DNA from: Elusimicrobia bacterium GWB2_63_16
Lineage (GTDB): Bacteria; Elusimicrobiota; Elusimicrobia; Elusimicrobiales; UBA9959
Direction of reading: 5' to 3'
Assembly (NCBI GenBank): GCA_001799715.1
Contig: MGTZ01000002.1
Span: 1 to 39,693 of the forward strand
DNA: 39,693 nt
Shown: positions 13,701-21,320 of the stretch, piece by piece
Numbering within the stretch: position 1 is the stretch's first letter
Layout: each line of letters begins with the position of its first letter
Translations under genes and position numbers: made by a program
Notes under the pieces: model-generated
What the model was told of the DNA's origin: nothing
Database searches by the model: none
What the model saw: only the letters and a program-made list of their open reading frames with translations

Positions 13701-14077
13701 ACCAGGTATCTCCTTGAGCTTTTCTTAAGCGGCTGCCGGCGCTATTCACGTCCGCTGCCGTATTGCCCAAACAGGGCAATTTTTATGCCGGTCCTGGCGT
13801 ATAGCGGGATTCGCGTGGTTTTGTGGGTAAAAACCCTGTTTTTCGGGGGGGGCGATGATAGCCTCGCGTATATTTCCTACAATTAAATTATAACGACCTG
13901 GCCGGGAAGATAATTAAATCCGCTGGCGCGGAGATCGGTGTCGAAAGTTTCTGGGGGGAGAGGCGCCCTGCCTGCGCCTTACAGCGGGCGCGGGCTCCGG
14001 CCGGAATCAGGATCCCCACTGTGGTGTAATAAAACCGGGGCTCCCGCGTAATAACGTTGGGAAGCGCCGAAAAATAT
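13701..14077. other. 377-bp intergenic region between the protease and the ECF sigma operon
   Basis: The left part holds the protease ribosome-binding site and its sigma-54-type promoter (13774-13790). The rest has A/T-rich patches (13870-13893, 13908-13920) and a G/C-rich segment (13950-14010), but no open frame with a start signal and no convincing -35/-10 pair for the sigma gene. A GGAATC word (14003-14008) before TGTAAT is a weak candidate for an ECF-type promoter. I see no RNA gene. Confidence 0.6.
13774..13790 (-). promoter_or_regulatory. Sigma-54-type promoter of the secreted serine protease gene
   Basis: On the minus strand CGGCATAAAAATTGCC: GG at 13789-13788 and GC at 13777-13776, 12 bp apart, with a perfect TTGC. 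Downstream CCTGTTTGGGCA resembles the other two sites. Transcription would start near 13764, leaving a leader of about 64 nt with AAGGAG before the ATG at 13700. Confidence 0.72.
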
Positions 14078-14572
14078 ATGGGCTTTGAAGAGCTGTACGA
14101 CAAATACTTCCGGCGGGTATACAACTATATCCGCTACCGCGTCCTCGCGCGCGACGCGGCTGACGACCTGGTCTCGGCCGTGTTCGAGAAGGTGCTGGAT
14201 AAGTTCGACGCTTTCGACCAGGGCAAGCCCGTGGAGCCGTGGCTGTTCGCCATAGCGCGCAACACGCTCAACGACTATTACCGGCGGCGGGCGGTGCGCG
14301 TCGGGCTCTCCCTGGACGGCTTCGAGGAGAGCATAGCTTCGGGCGAGTCGGTGGAACGCGCGGCCGAGCGCGGCGAAGAGAACGCGCAGCTGTTGGCCGC
14401 GATGAGCGGCCTTTCGGAGGCCGAGCGCGAGCTGGTCGCCATGAAATACGCGCTGGACCTGAGCGCCCGCGAGATAGCCGCGCAGACCGGTCTGACCGAG
14501 AGCAATGTGGGCGTGACGCTGTTCAGGGCGATGAAGAAACTGAGGGACCGGCTGGGGCCGGAGGTCATATGA
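14078..14572 (+). CDS. ECF-type RNA polymerase sigma factor
   Basis: 164 residues with sigma region 2 at about 3-70 ('YDKYFRRVYNYIRYRV...DAADDLVSAVFEKVLDKFDAF', then 'VEPWLFAIARNTLNDYYRRR') and region 4 at about 105-155 ('LSEAERELVAMKYALDLSAREIAAQTGLTESNVGVTLFRAMKKLRDRL', an HTH). This is the layout of small ECF sigma factors. I chose the ATG at 14078, where homology begins; no strong Shine-Dalgarno is present. Its stop overlaps the ATG of the next gene (ATGA), the usual sigma/anti-sigma coupling. The likely targets are its own operon, including the exported repeat-domain lipoprotein downstream, but no promoter of matching type was identified. Confidence 0.93.
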   Translation: MGFEELYDKYFRRVYNYIRYRVLARDAADDLVSAVFEKVLDKFDAFDQGKPVEPWLFAIARNTLNDYYRRRAVRVGLSLDGFEESIASGESVERAAERGEENAQLLAAMSGLSEAERELVAMKYALDLSAREIAAQTGLTESNVGVTLFRAMKKLRDRLGPEVI

Positions 14573-14898
14573 AAGAGGAAAATTTCGACGAGAGGGAATT
14601 CGCCGGCCTGGAGCGCCGGCTGCGCAGCGCCGACCTCGGCGCGGACAGCCGCGTGAAGGATGCGCTGAAAGCGCGGCTGCTGGCCAGGGCCCGCCGCCCC
14701 GCGCGGTTCGTGCCGCTCTTCGCCTGGCTGATGCCCGCCTTCGCCGCGGCGGCGCTGTTCGTGACTTTTGGTCCGCGGCCGGAGCCTCCCCGGGCGGAGC
14801 CCGCGGCTTCGGCCTCGCCTTACGCTTTGCCCGACGACGGCTACGGCCCTTGCGGGCGGCGCGGCCTGGGCGACTTCATGGCGTCGGAGCGTTTTTAA
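14569..14898 (+). CDS. Probable membrane anti-sigma factor
   Basis: 109 residues. A charged cytoplasmic N-terminal half (1-45, helical) is followed by one transmembrane helix (about 47-67, FVPLFAWLMPAFAAAALFVTF) and a short Pro/Ala-rich exported tail. The start overlaps the stop of the ECF sigma gene, which is the main reason for the call. It lacks the H-x3-C-x2-C zinc motif of ZAS-type anti-sigma factors, so it would be a divergent or minimal member. The next gene, an exported lipoprotein, starts 9 nt downstream with AAGGAG lying across this stop codon. Confidence 0.7.
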   Translation: MKEENFDEREFAGLERRLRSADLGADSRVKDALKARLLARARRPARFVPLFAWLMPAFAAAALFVTFGPRPEPPRAEPAASASPYALPDDGYGPCGRRGLGDFMASERF

Positions 14899-14907
14899 GG
14901 AGAAAAT

Positions 14908-15687
14908 ATGAAGAATATTATTTTTCTGGCCATCCTGCTCTCGGCCTGTCCGGCCGGATCTCTCGAAATAAAGAGTACGGTCAACGCTAAAGGCGAGCTG
15001 GAGGACGACATTAACCTGCCTTTCGTGAACGATCCGGCCGCGATAGGCAGATGGGAATCGGTGGACTTCGTTGAGGAACCGGGGGAATTCACTCCGGGCG
15101 AACGCGCACGCGGCGGCGACCTCTACTTCAAGGAGTTGGTGCTGCTGCCGGAAGGCAAAAGCCCCAGCGGCTGGTGGACCTGGACGAAAGGCGCGGTGAT
15201 GCACACCAACGACCATACCGCCAGCCGTTACGAGATAAAAAAAATAAGCGGCGCCGACTACATGTTCTTCGAGTGGAAGAGCGGCGACTACACCATCCGG
15301 CACCAGAAACCGAAATATTATGTGCTGAAGAAGACGGCCGAAGTGCGGCGCGATAAGATCGACCTGCCTTTCAAGGACGACCCCGCCGTGACGGGAGCGT
15401 GGGAGAGCGTGGATTTTGTGGAAACTCCCGGGAAATTCGATCCCGCGGTCAGGGCCTGGAAAGGCGACCTGTATCTGAAAGAACTGGTCTTCCTGCCCAA
15501 GGGCAAGGGCGGCAAGCCCTGGTGGACCTGGACCAGGGGCGTGGTCATGCACCAGGGCGACAAGACGGCCAGCAAATACGAGATAAAGAAGATAGGCGGC
15601 GCCGAGTACCTGTTCTTCGAATGGAAGAGCGGCGACTACGTCTTCCGCGGGGCGAAGCCGTTCTATTACGTGCTGAAGAAGAAGTGA
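14908..15687 (+). CDS. Lipoprotein with two tandem copies of a 'YYVLKK' domain
   Basis: 259 residues. The N-terminus has a short hydrophobic stretch and lipobox L-S-A-C14, so it is probably lipid-anchored. Residues 37-142 and 152-259 are two copies of one domain. Each starts with a [NI]-[LD]-LPF-x-[ND]-DP motif, has W[ES]SVDFVE near its start, GDLYxKEL and TASxYEIKKI in the middle, and ends FFEWKSGDY...YYVLKK. The same domain occurs in some Firmicutes regulators and sensor-peptidase proteins. The fold is probably beta-rich, calycin-like; its ligand is not known to me. AAGGAG lies 5 nt before the ATG. It ends the sigma/anti-sigma operon and is followed by a terminator. Confidence 0.82.
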   Translation: MKNIIFLAILLSACPAGSLEIKSTVNAKGELEDDINLPFVNDPAAIGRWESVDFVEEPGEFTPGERARGGDLYFKELVLLPEGKSPSGWWTWTKGAVMHTNDHTASRYEIKKISGADYMFFEWKSGDYTIRHQKPKYYVLKKTAEVRRDKIDLPFKDDPAVTGAWESVDFVETPGKFDPAVRAWKGDLYLKELVFLPKGKGGKPWWTWTRGVVMHQGDKTASKYEIKKIGGAEYLFFEWKSGDYVFRGAKPFYYVLKKK

Positions 15688-15707
15688 CCGGCCCCGCCGC
15701 GCAGGAA

Positions 15708-15731
15708 AGCCCCCGCAAGGGGGCTTTTTTA
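15708..15731 (+). terminator. Rho-independent terminator of the ECF sigma operon
   Basis: AGCCCCC (15708-15714), GCAA loop, GGGGGCT (15719-15725), then TTTTT. Confidence 0.92.
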
Positions 15732-15791
15732 TTTGTAATAAAACGGGGGGCGGCGCGTATTAACGGGTGAGAGGGAAAACAAGGAGGCGTT

Positions 15792-16295
15792 ATGAAATTC
15801 AGGATCGCGGCGGTCACAGCGTTGCTGGCGGCGGGGGCGGCCTTCGCGGCGGCCGAAGAGGTGAAGATCAACACCACCGAGATAAACGGGCGCCTGGTGG
15901 ACGACACGAACCTGCCGTTCGTGAACGACCCGGCGGTGCTCGGGGAGTGGCGCAGCGTGGACTTCGTAAGGGAGCCGGGGCGCTTCGTGCCCGGGAAGAA
16001 GCAGTTCGGCGGCTCGCTGTTCCTCGAGGGCCTGACTTTCCTGCCGGAGGGGCGGACGGCGGTACCGTGGTTCGGCTGGACCAGGGGGGTGGTAATGCAC
16101 CTCGGGGGAGATCACACGGCCTCCCGGTATTCGATAAAAGAGCTGAACGGGGCCGTCTACATGTTCTTCGAATGGAAAAGCGGGGACTACATCATCCGCC
16201 GCAAGAAACCGCAGTACTACGTGCTGAAGAAGGTGGTGCCCGGCGCCGGCCCGGGCGGTCTTGCGCCCACGCTGATCAGGACGGAGAAAAATTAA
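15792..16295 (+). CDS. Exported protein with a single 'YYVLKK' domain
   Basis: 167 residues with a type I signal peptide (1-21, AFA-AAEE). Residues 40-146 form one copy of the domain duplicated in the preceding lipoprotein, with the same landmarks: LPFVNDPAVLGEWRSVDFV, SLFLEGLTFLP, TASRYSIKEL, MFFEWKSGDY and YYVLKK. A short tail (147-167) is unrelated. AAGGAGG lies upstream of the ATG. A terminator separates it from the lipoprotein gene, so it is transcribed separately or from a promoter at 15732-15780 that I cannot define. It probably arose by local duplication and shares the ligand of its neighbour, here as a soluble rather than anchored protein. Confidence 0.82.
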   Translation: MKFRIAAVTALLAAGAAFAAAEEVKINTTEINGRLVDDTNLPFVNDPAVLGEWRSVDFVREPGRFVPGKKQFGGSLFLEGLTFLPEGRTAVPWFGWTRGVVMHLGGDHTASRYSIKELNGAVYMFFEWKSGDYIIRRKKPQYYVLKKVVPGAGPGGLAPTLIRTEKN

Positions 16296-16315
16296 GGCGA
16301 TCAGGCGGCTAGGAG

Positions 16316-16345
16316 CCCCCGGCCGACCGGGGGTTTCTCTTTTTT
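16316..16345 (+). terminator. Rho-independent terminator
   Basis: CCCCCGG (16316-16322), CCGA loop, CCGGGGG (16327-16333), then TTTCTCTTTTTT. It ends the single-domain gene. Confidence 0.92.
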
Positions 16346-16423
16346 GCGGGTTTAAACCGGGGCCGGCGAAGATGTAATATATAGGAAAGAGATTTTTCGG
16401 CAGACTTTACGGAGGGAAATATA

Positions 16424-17605
16424 ATGAAAGAAGTTTTTATCGTTGAAGGCGTGAGAACTCCAATAGGCAGCTTTTCCGGCGCCCTGGCGGACATCAGCTC
16501 GGTGGAACTGGGCAAGGCCGTGGCCAAGGCGCTGCTGGACCGCTCCGGCCTGAAGCCCGAGAACGTGGACGAGGTGGTGCTGGGTAATATCTACCAGGCC
16601 GGCATGAACCAGAACGTCGCGCGCCAGGTGGAACTGGGCGTGGGCATCCCCGAAGAGAAGACCGCGATGACGATAAACATGGTGTGCGGTTCCGGCCTGC
16701 GGGCCGTGGCGCTGGCCGCCCAGGCCGTGAAATGCGGCGACGCCGAGGTGGTGATAGCCGGCGGCACCGAGAGCATGACCAACGCCCCGTACCTGCTCAA
16801 GAAAGCCCGCGCCGGCTACCGCATGGGCAACGGCGAGCTGATAGATTCCATGATCAACGACGGCCTGTGGGACGTCTTCAATAACTGCCATATGGGCATC
16901 ACCGCCGAGAACCTGGCGGCCAAGTACAACCTGACCCGCGAGGAGCAGGATAAGTTCGCCGCCGCCTCGCAGAACAAGGCCGAAGCGGCCCTTAAGGAGA
17001 ACCGCTTCGCCGGCGAGATCGTCCCGGTGCTGATACCGCAGCGCAAGGGCGACCCGGTTGCTTTCGCCAGGGACGAGTATCCCAAGGCCGGCGTTACCCC
17101 CGAGGGCCTGGCCAAGCTGCGCCCCGCCTTCAAGAAGGACGGCTCCGTGACGGCGGCCAACGCCTCCGGCATCAACGACGGCGCGGCCGCCGTGCTGGTG
17201 GTCTCCGGCGAGGCGCTGAAGAAATACAATCTTAAGCCGATGGCGAAGATAGTCTCCTACGGCTGGGCCGGCGTGGACCCCGCCGTCATGGGCATAGGCC
17301 CGGTGGAAGCCGTGCGCCTGGCGCTCAGGAAGGCCGGCTGGTCCCTCAAGGACGTGGAGCTGATAGAGGCCAACGAGGCCTTCGCCGCGCAGGCCATGTC
17401 GGTGGCCAAAGAACTCGGCTTCAATATGGACATAGTCAACGTCAACGGCGGCGCCATAGCGCTGGGCCACCCGGTGGGCTCCTCCGGGGCGCGCATTCTG
17501 GTGACGCTGCTGCACGAGATGAAGCGGCGCAACGCGAAGAAGGGCCTCGCCACGCTGTGCATAGGCGGCGGCATGGGCATAGCGATGTGCGTAGAGCGCC
17601 AGTAA
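16424..17605 (+). CDS. Acetyl-CoA C-acetyltransferase (thiolase)
   Basis: 393 residues, the standard length of biosynthetic/degradative thiolases. It condenses two acetyl-CoA to acetoacetyl-CoA or runs the reverse. Catalytic residues are visible: acyl-accepting C88 in [13 protein letters not shown]349 in [10 protein letters not shown] and C379 in LCIGGGMG, with the NEAFA motif near 317. This is the AtoB/ThlA/PhaA group rather than the SCP-x type. GGAGGG precedes the ATG. The gene stands alone between two terminators, with no beta-oxidation, butyrate, PHB or mevalonate gene near, so the pathway cannot be assigned. Confidence 0.95.
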   Translation: MKEVFIVEGVRTPIGSFSGALADISSVELGKAVAKALLDRSGLKPENVDEVVLGNIYQAGMNQNVARQVELGVGIPEEKTAMTINMVCGSGLRAVALAAQAVKCGDAEVVIAGGTESMTNAPYLLKKARAGYRMGNGELIDSMINDGLWDVFNNCHMGITAENLAAKYNLTREEQDKFAAASQNKAEAALKENRFAGEIVPVLIPQRKGDPVAFARDEYPKAGVTPEGLAKLRPAFKKDGSVTAANASGINDGAAAVLVVSGEALKKYNLKPMAKIVSYGWAGVDPAVMGIGPVEAVRLALRKAGWSLKDVELIEANEAFAAQAMSVAKELGFNMDIVNVNGGAIALGHPVGSSGARILVTLLHEMKRRNAKKGLATLCIGGGMGIAMCVERQ

Positions 17606-17620
17606 GCGCGTTCGGAAATA

Positions 17621-17655
17621 AAAAAAGAGCCCCGGCAAAAACCGGGGCTCTTTTG
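17621..17655. terminator. Bidirectional terminator between thiolase and the sigma-54-linked gene
   Basis: GAGCCCCGG (17627-17635), CAAAAA loop, CCGGGGCTC (17642-17650); six A on the left and TTTTG on the right serve both converging genes. Confidence 0.9.
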
Positions 17656-17664
17656 TTTTCAGCT

Positions 17665-18603
17665 TTACTGTATGACGGCGGCGGTTTCCGTTTTGCCCTT
17701 TTCCATGTAGGCTTCGGTGAAGCCTTCGCCCTTGACCTTGAAGCCCCAGTTCACGAAATACTTCTTGGCCTTGGCCCGGAAGTCGGCGGCGTCCTTGTCG
17801 GAGGGGAAGTCGCTCTCCTTGAAGACTATCTTGAAATCCTGCCGCAGCCAGTTCAGCGGGAACTCGAAGAACTTGGTGCCCCTGGACGAGTCGAACAGCT
17901 TGTCCTGCACCAGTTCCACGCCGATATGCACCTTCCTGCCGTCGTATTCGCCGGTGAAGCCGTTGCGGATGGTCAGCGTGAACTCCTTGCGCACGTCGTC
18001 GTAGGAGAAACCGCCGAGCTGCGCCAGGGCGGCGTCGGGATTCTGCGGCTTGCGGGCGCCGGGGTAGAGTTCCACGGTGTAGAGGGACTCGCCCTGCTTG
18101 TCGCGGTAGGTGTAATCGAAAGGGGTCTGCCTGAGCGCGAAAGACCCCTTCTGGGCCTTGAAGTCGTAGCAGACCTCTATGCGCTCCTTGTCGAACTGGC
18201 GCAGCTGCCGGGCGTGAATGACCAGGTTCACGTAAGCCGTATACCACTCGGTGCGGTCATGGCAGTTTGAGGCGGAGATGTACTGCCCGTTGACCATGGC
18301 GCTGGCGTTCTCGCATTCCTGCCAGGAGTAGGCCGCGTCCAGCGAGACCTGGCGGTTGATGGCGGTCCCGTCATTGGAGTCCAGTTCGACGACCTTGCAA
18401 ATCTTGCTCTGCTGCCAGCCGCGGGCCTTTACGCCCGTGCCGATGTCCGAGACCTTGACCTCGGGCGCGGAGACCTTGACCGTTTCTACCAGGCCCCCGG
18501 CGGCCGCTGGCGCGCCGCGCCCGTCGAATTCCACGGCCTGGGCCCCGGCCGCCGCTGTCAGGGCCATCGCCGAAAATACCGCCATGAGCGTCTTTTTTAT
18601 CAT
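17665..18603 (-). CDS. Exported protein of unknown function with sigma-54-type promoter
   Basis: 312 residues from the ATG at 18603, chosen because a clear signal peptide follows (MIKKTLMAVFSAMALTAAAGAQA) with GGGGTGG about 9 nt upstream; a longer in-frame reading would cross the promoter. The mature part is beta-rich with four Cys, including 'KICKVVEL', 'SWQECENASAMVNGQYISASNCHDRTEW' and 'EVCYDFKAQ', and probably two disulfides. The second half contains alternating strands ('EFTLTIRNGFTGEYDGRKVHIGVEL'). No family is recognised. Its promoter closely matches those of the secreted protease and the candidate precursor operon, so it probably belongs to the same regulon. Confidence 0.82.
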   Translation of the reverse strand: MIKKTLMAVFSAMALTAAAGAQAVEFDGRGAPAAAGGLVETVKVSAPEVKVSDIGTGVKARGWQQSKICKVVELDSNDGTAINRQVSLDAAYSWQECENASAMVNGQYISASNCHDRTEWYTAYVNLVIHARQLRQFDKERIEVCYDFKAQKGSFALRQTPFDYTYRDKQGESLYTVELYPGARKPQNPDAALAQLGGFSYDDVRKEFTLTIRNGFTGEYDGRKVHIGVELVQDKLFDSSRGTKFFEFPLNWLRQDFKIVFKESDFPSDKDAADFRAKAKKYFVNWGFKVKGEGFTEAYMEKGKTETAAVIQ

Positions 18604-18647
18604 ATCTGTATCCACCCCTATGTGAAATTGCTTCATGCCCAATACGG

Positions 18648-18694
18648 AGCAATTTATATGCCAGCGGCGCCATCCGGGACATTCCCATTGGGAA
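18648..18694 (-). promoter_or_regulatory. Sigma-54-type promoter with an upstream palindrome
   Basis: On the minus strand TGGCATATAAATTGCT (18663-18648): GG at 18662-18661, GC at 18650-18649, 12 bp apart, the best of the three matches in the window. Downstream CCGTATTGGGCA is shared with the other two. A perfect 6-1-6 palindrome TTCCCATTGGGAA (18682-18694) lies about 20 bp upstream of the -24 element and could be a regulator site. Confidence 0.75.
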
Positions 18695-18774
18695 GCCGGC
18701 ACTTTTGAGCCTGCCGGAGCCAAAGTATTTTCATTTGAAAAGAAGTAGTCCCGATTGAAAAGCGATTGCGCGGG

Positions 18775-18803
18775 TTGACATTCGTCAAGTCGTGCTGTAG
18801 GCT
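18775..18803 (+). promoter_or_regulatory. Sigma-70-type promoter of the HEAT-like protein gene
   Basis: Perfect -35 TTGACA (18775-18780), 17-bp spacer, TAGGCT (18798-18803). Transcription would start about 10 nt before the ATG at 18821, giving a very short leader without Shine-Dalgarno. Confidence 0.6.
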
Positions 18804-18820
18804 ATATACAGATAAATACT

Positions 18821-20161
18821 ATGAAACCGTTGCTGTATCTCTTCCTCTGCTGCCTGCCGGGCCTGCCAGCCTCGGCCCAGGAGGATTTTGCCGCCGCGCT
18901 GGGATCCATCCGCCAGGACATGGCGGCCGCGCAGGACAATACGCGCGTGCAGCGGCCGCTCCCGCCCCCGGCCCTCGCTGAGCGGGTGAACCAGCCCGGC
19001 TCTGCGGAGTACCTTTTTAAGTTGTACGGCCAGGACTTCAACCGGCACGCGGCCTGGCACATGGACCTGCTGTCCCTCTACCGCCGCGGCGGCGCCACCG
19101 GCGCCAGGCCCCCGCTGCGGGACGCGCTGGCCTCGGTACGGGCGCTGAGCGTGCTGGGCGCCGGCGCGCAGCCGCTGGTCTCCGGAGACACGCTCTACTG
19201 GCTGCCCAAGGAACTCTCCGCCGTAATGAAATACGCTCCCGACGCGGAGGCGCGCGGGGCCGCGGCGCTGGCGCTGGGCGTGTCGCTGGCGGCCAAGGAC
19301 GAGGCCGCCGCCCGCGAAGCGCTCGACGACCTGGCTTCCACCGTGCGCTACGAGTCCGAGGAATTTGAAGTGCGGCGCTTCGCCGTGATGGCGCTGGCGG
19401 GCTCCGGCCAGAAATACGCGGTGGAAAAACTGAAGGCGGCGGCGCGCACGCTGGCGGCCTCGCACGACTTCATAGGCCGCGGCAAGTTCCGCTACGAGGA
19501 GGACGAGACCTCCTGGTCGCTGGAGGCCGCCATCATAAAGGCTTTCGAATCCATGCTGGGCGGCCCGGCCGGCGCAGAGGCGCTGGCGGCGCTGAAATAC
19601 TTCGCGCACCTGTACAATTCCACCTGCGGCAATTTCACGGTGATCAAGCTGCCCGACGACGAGGGCATAGACGAGACGCTGCTGGTCAACGCCCGCCTGG
19701 CGCTGGCGCAGAACGGCGGCGCCACCTGGCGCCACCTGAAGTCCAACCGCGACAACCCCGAGACCGGCTCGGTGAAGTGCCTGCTGCCGCTGATAAACGA
19801 CGGCGACCTCTGCGAGCTGCGCAAGACGGCCGGCACGCTGTTCCGGCAGATACACGGCGACGTGATCTACGCCGCGGGCAGCTACATAGAGGGCCGCGCC
19901 GACTGCAACGAGCTGATCACCAACAAGGTGATGCTGGAGTTCTCCAAGATCTACCTGACGGGCCTGGGCACGGGCGCGCTGGTGAAGGGCGCCATCAGCG
20001 TGTCTGTCAAAGGCCTGCGGGCCGTGGCCGGCATACAGCACGCCGCCAAGGTGGCGCAGTACAAGAAGTTCATGGATATGGCCTACGGCTACTACGACCG
20101 GGCCGACCGGATAAAGGATTACACGGAGTACATGGCCGCGCTGAAGAAAGCCTCGCGCTGA
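18821..20161 (+). CDS. Exported alpha-helical (HEAT-like) protein of unknown function
   Basis: 446 residues with a signal peptide (1-19, LPASA-QE). The region from about 100 to 300 consists of repeated amphipathic helices ('ARGAAALALGVSLAAKDEAAAREALDDL', 'EVRRFAVMALAGSGQKYAVEKLKAAARTL'), the look of HEAT/Armadillo repeats that serve as protein-binding scaffolds. Three Cys cluster at about 267-340. A hydrophobic patch 'IYLTGLGTGALVKGAISV' (about 384-401) may be a membrane-associated helix. The promoter starts transcription almost at the ATG and there is no Shine-Dalgarno. It is divergent from the sigma-54-linked gene, with 217 bp between. Function unknown. Confidence 0.8.
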   Translation: MKPLLYLFLCCLPGLPASAQEDFAAALGSIRQDMAAAQDNTRVQRPLPPPALAERVNQPGSAEYLFKLYGQDFNRHAAWHMDLLSLYRRGGATGARPPLRDALASVRALSVLGAGAQPLVSGDTLYWLPKELSAVMKYAPDAEARGAAALALGVSLAAKDEAAAREALDDLASTVRYESEEFEVRRFAVMALAGSGQKYAVEKLKAAARTLAASHDFIGRGKFRYEEDETSWSLEAAIIKAFESMLGGPAGAEALAALKYFAHLYNSTCGNFTVIKLPDDEGIDETLLVNARLALAQNGGATWRHLKSNRDNPETGSVKCLLPLINDGDLCELRKTAGTLFRQIHGDVIYAAGSYIEGRADCNELITNKVMLEFSKIYLTGLGTGALVKGAISVSVKGLRAVAGIQHAAKVAQYKKFMDMAYGYYDRADRIKDYTEYMAALKKASR

Positions 20162-20174
20162 CGGCGGGCGGCGA

Positions 20175-20208
20175 TAAAAAAGCCCCGGGCTGTCCCGGGG
20201 CTTTTTTG
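20175..20208. terminator. Bidirectional terminator between the HEAT-like gene and rlmN
   Basis: AGCCCCGGG (20181-20189), CTGT loop, CCCGGGGCT (20194-20202), with AAAAA on the left and TTTTT on the right, serving both converging genes. Confidence 0.93.
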
Positions 20209-20218
20209 TCGTACGGCC

Positions 20219-21241
20219 CTACTTGCCGGCCAGCTGGCCGCAGGCGCCGTCTATGTCGCTGCCGAGGCTCTTGCGGATGGTCACTTCGAAGCCGTATTCT
20301 TCCATCAGCCCGGCGAACACCTGCACCCTGTCCTTGGCGGGGGCCCTGTAAGGGCCGCCGGTGCGGTTGTAGGTGATCAGGTTGACGGTGAAGTATTTGG
20401 GGGCCGCTACCGAGCGCAGCCAGGAGCTGAGCCTGGCCGCCTGCGAGCGACTGCTGTTGAGGCCGTCCATCAGCACGTATTCTATGAAGACCTTCCGCTT
20501 GGTCATCGCGATGTAGTCGTTGACCGCCTTGGCCAGCTGCGAGAGCGGGTAAGTGCGGTTGAGCGGCACCAGGTCGTTGCGCAGGTCGTCCTCGGTGGCG
20601 TGCAGCGAGAGGGCCAGGTTGCACTGCGGGAAGTCCTTGGCGAAGCGCCGGATGGCCGGCACGTGCCCGGCGGTGGACACGGAGACGTGGCGCTGGCCCA
20701 GGCCGATGAGGTCGGGGTCGGTGATGGTGTGAATGGCCTCGCTCAACGCCTCGTAGTTGTAGAAAGGCTCGCCCATGCCCATGAAGATGACGCTGGCCAC
20801 CTTGTGGTTGCGCGTCTTCTTGAGATAGGAGGCCGCGGCCAGGTACTGGTCCACGATCTCGTCCGGGGAGAGGTTGCGCTTGAGGCCTTTGCGGCCGGTG
20901 GCGCAGAACGGGCAGCGCACCGGGCAGCCCACCTGGGTGGAGATGCAGAGGCTCCACTTCTCCGGCATCAGGTTCAGCAGCACGGTCTCTATCTTCAAAC
21001 CGTCCTTGAGCTCGAAGAGGAATTTTATGGCGTCGTTCTTCTTGCCCGCCTGGGTTTTGAGGGTGTCGAGGCTGTGGATGCGGAACTCGCCCTTGAGTTC
21101 TTCCCTGACCGCCGCGGGCAGCGCGGGGATCTCGTCCCAGGAGGCGGCGAAATTTTTATAGACGGCGTCGCGCACCTGCTTCAGGCGGAAGGCCGGCTGG
21201 CCCTTCTCTTTGAGGAAAGCTGCAAGTTTTTTTAAGTCCAT
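20219..21241 (-). CDS. rlmN: Dual-specificity 23S rRNA/tRNA adenine C2 methyltransferase
   Basis: 340 residues. This radical SAM enzyme methylates C2 of A2503 in 23S rRNA and A37 of some tRNAs. The cluster motif is C106-P-V-R-C110-P-F-C113 within STQVGCPVRCPFCATG, followed by 'MGMGEPFYNY' and the conserved 'SLHATEDDLRNDLVPLNR'. C334 in the C-terminal DGACGQLAG is the methyl-carrying cysteine. All RlmN landmarks are present and the length is normal (about 345). The ATG at 21241 has no Shine-Dalgarno; a GATAAT box (21247-21252, minus) ends 5 nt before it, so the transcript may be leaderless. It stands alone between terminators. Confidence 0.97.
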   Translation of the reverse strand: MDLKKLAAFLKEKGQPAFRLKQVRDAVYKNFAASWDEIPALPAAVREELKGEFRIHSLDTLKTQAGKKNDAIKFLFELKDGLKIETVLLNLMPEKWSLCISTQVGCPVRCPFCATGRKGLKRNLSPDEIVDQYLAAASYLKKTRNHKVASVIFMGMGEPFYNYEALSEAIHTITDPDLIGLGQRHVSVSTAGHVPAIRRFAKDFPQCNLALSLHATEDDLRNDLVPLNRTYPLSQLAKAVNDYIAMTKRKVFIEYVLMDGLNSSRSQAARLSSWLRSVAAPKYFTVNLITYNRTGGPYRAPAKDRVQVFAGLMEEYGFEVTIRKSLGSDIDGACGQLAGK

Positions 21242-21275
21242 ACTATATTATCCCAAATCTGCGGCCATAAAGAAC

Positions 21276-21301
21276 AAAGCCCGCCGGAGGGGGCGGGCTT
21301 T
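21276..21301 (-). terminator. Terminator of the exported lipase-like gene
   Basis: Minus-strand stem AAAGCCCGCC / GGCGGGCTTT (21301-21292, 21285-21276), 6-nt loop, followed by GTTCTTTA. The T-tract is imperfect. Confidence 0.75.
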
Positions 21302-21320
21302 AGCGGCGGTTCTGGCCGGT

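Noticed and set aside
13800-14077. Riboswitch or small RNA ahead of the ECF sigma gene
   Set aside because: Several short complementary segments occur, but no consistent multi-stem fold, known riboswitch core or terminator could be recognised by eye.
17665-18723. Longer N-terminal start for the sigma-54-linked secreted protein
   Set aside because: The upstream extension has no domain, would run through the sigma-54-type promoter, and would place a perfect signal peptide 40 residues inside the protein.
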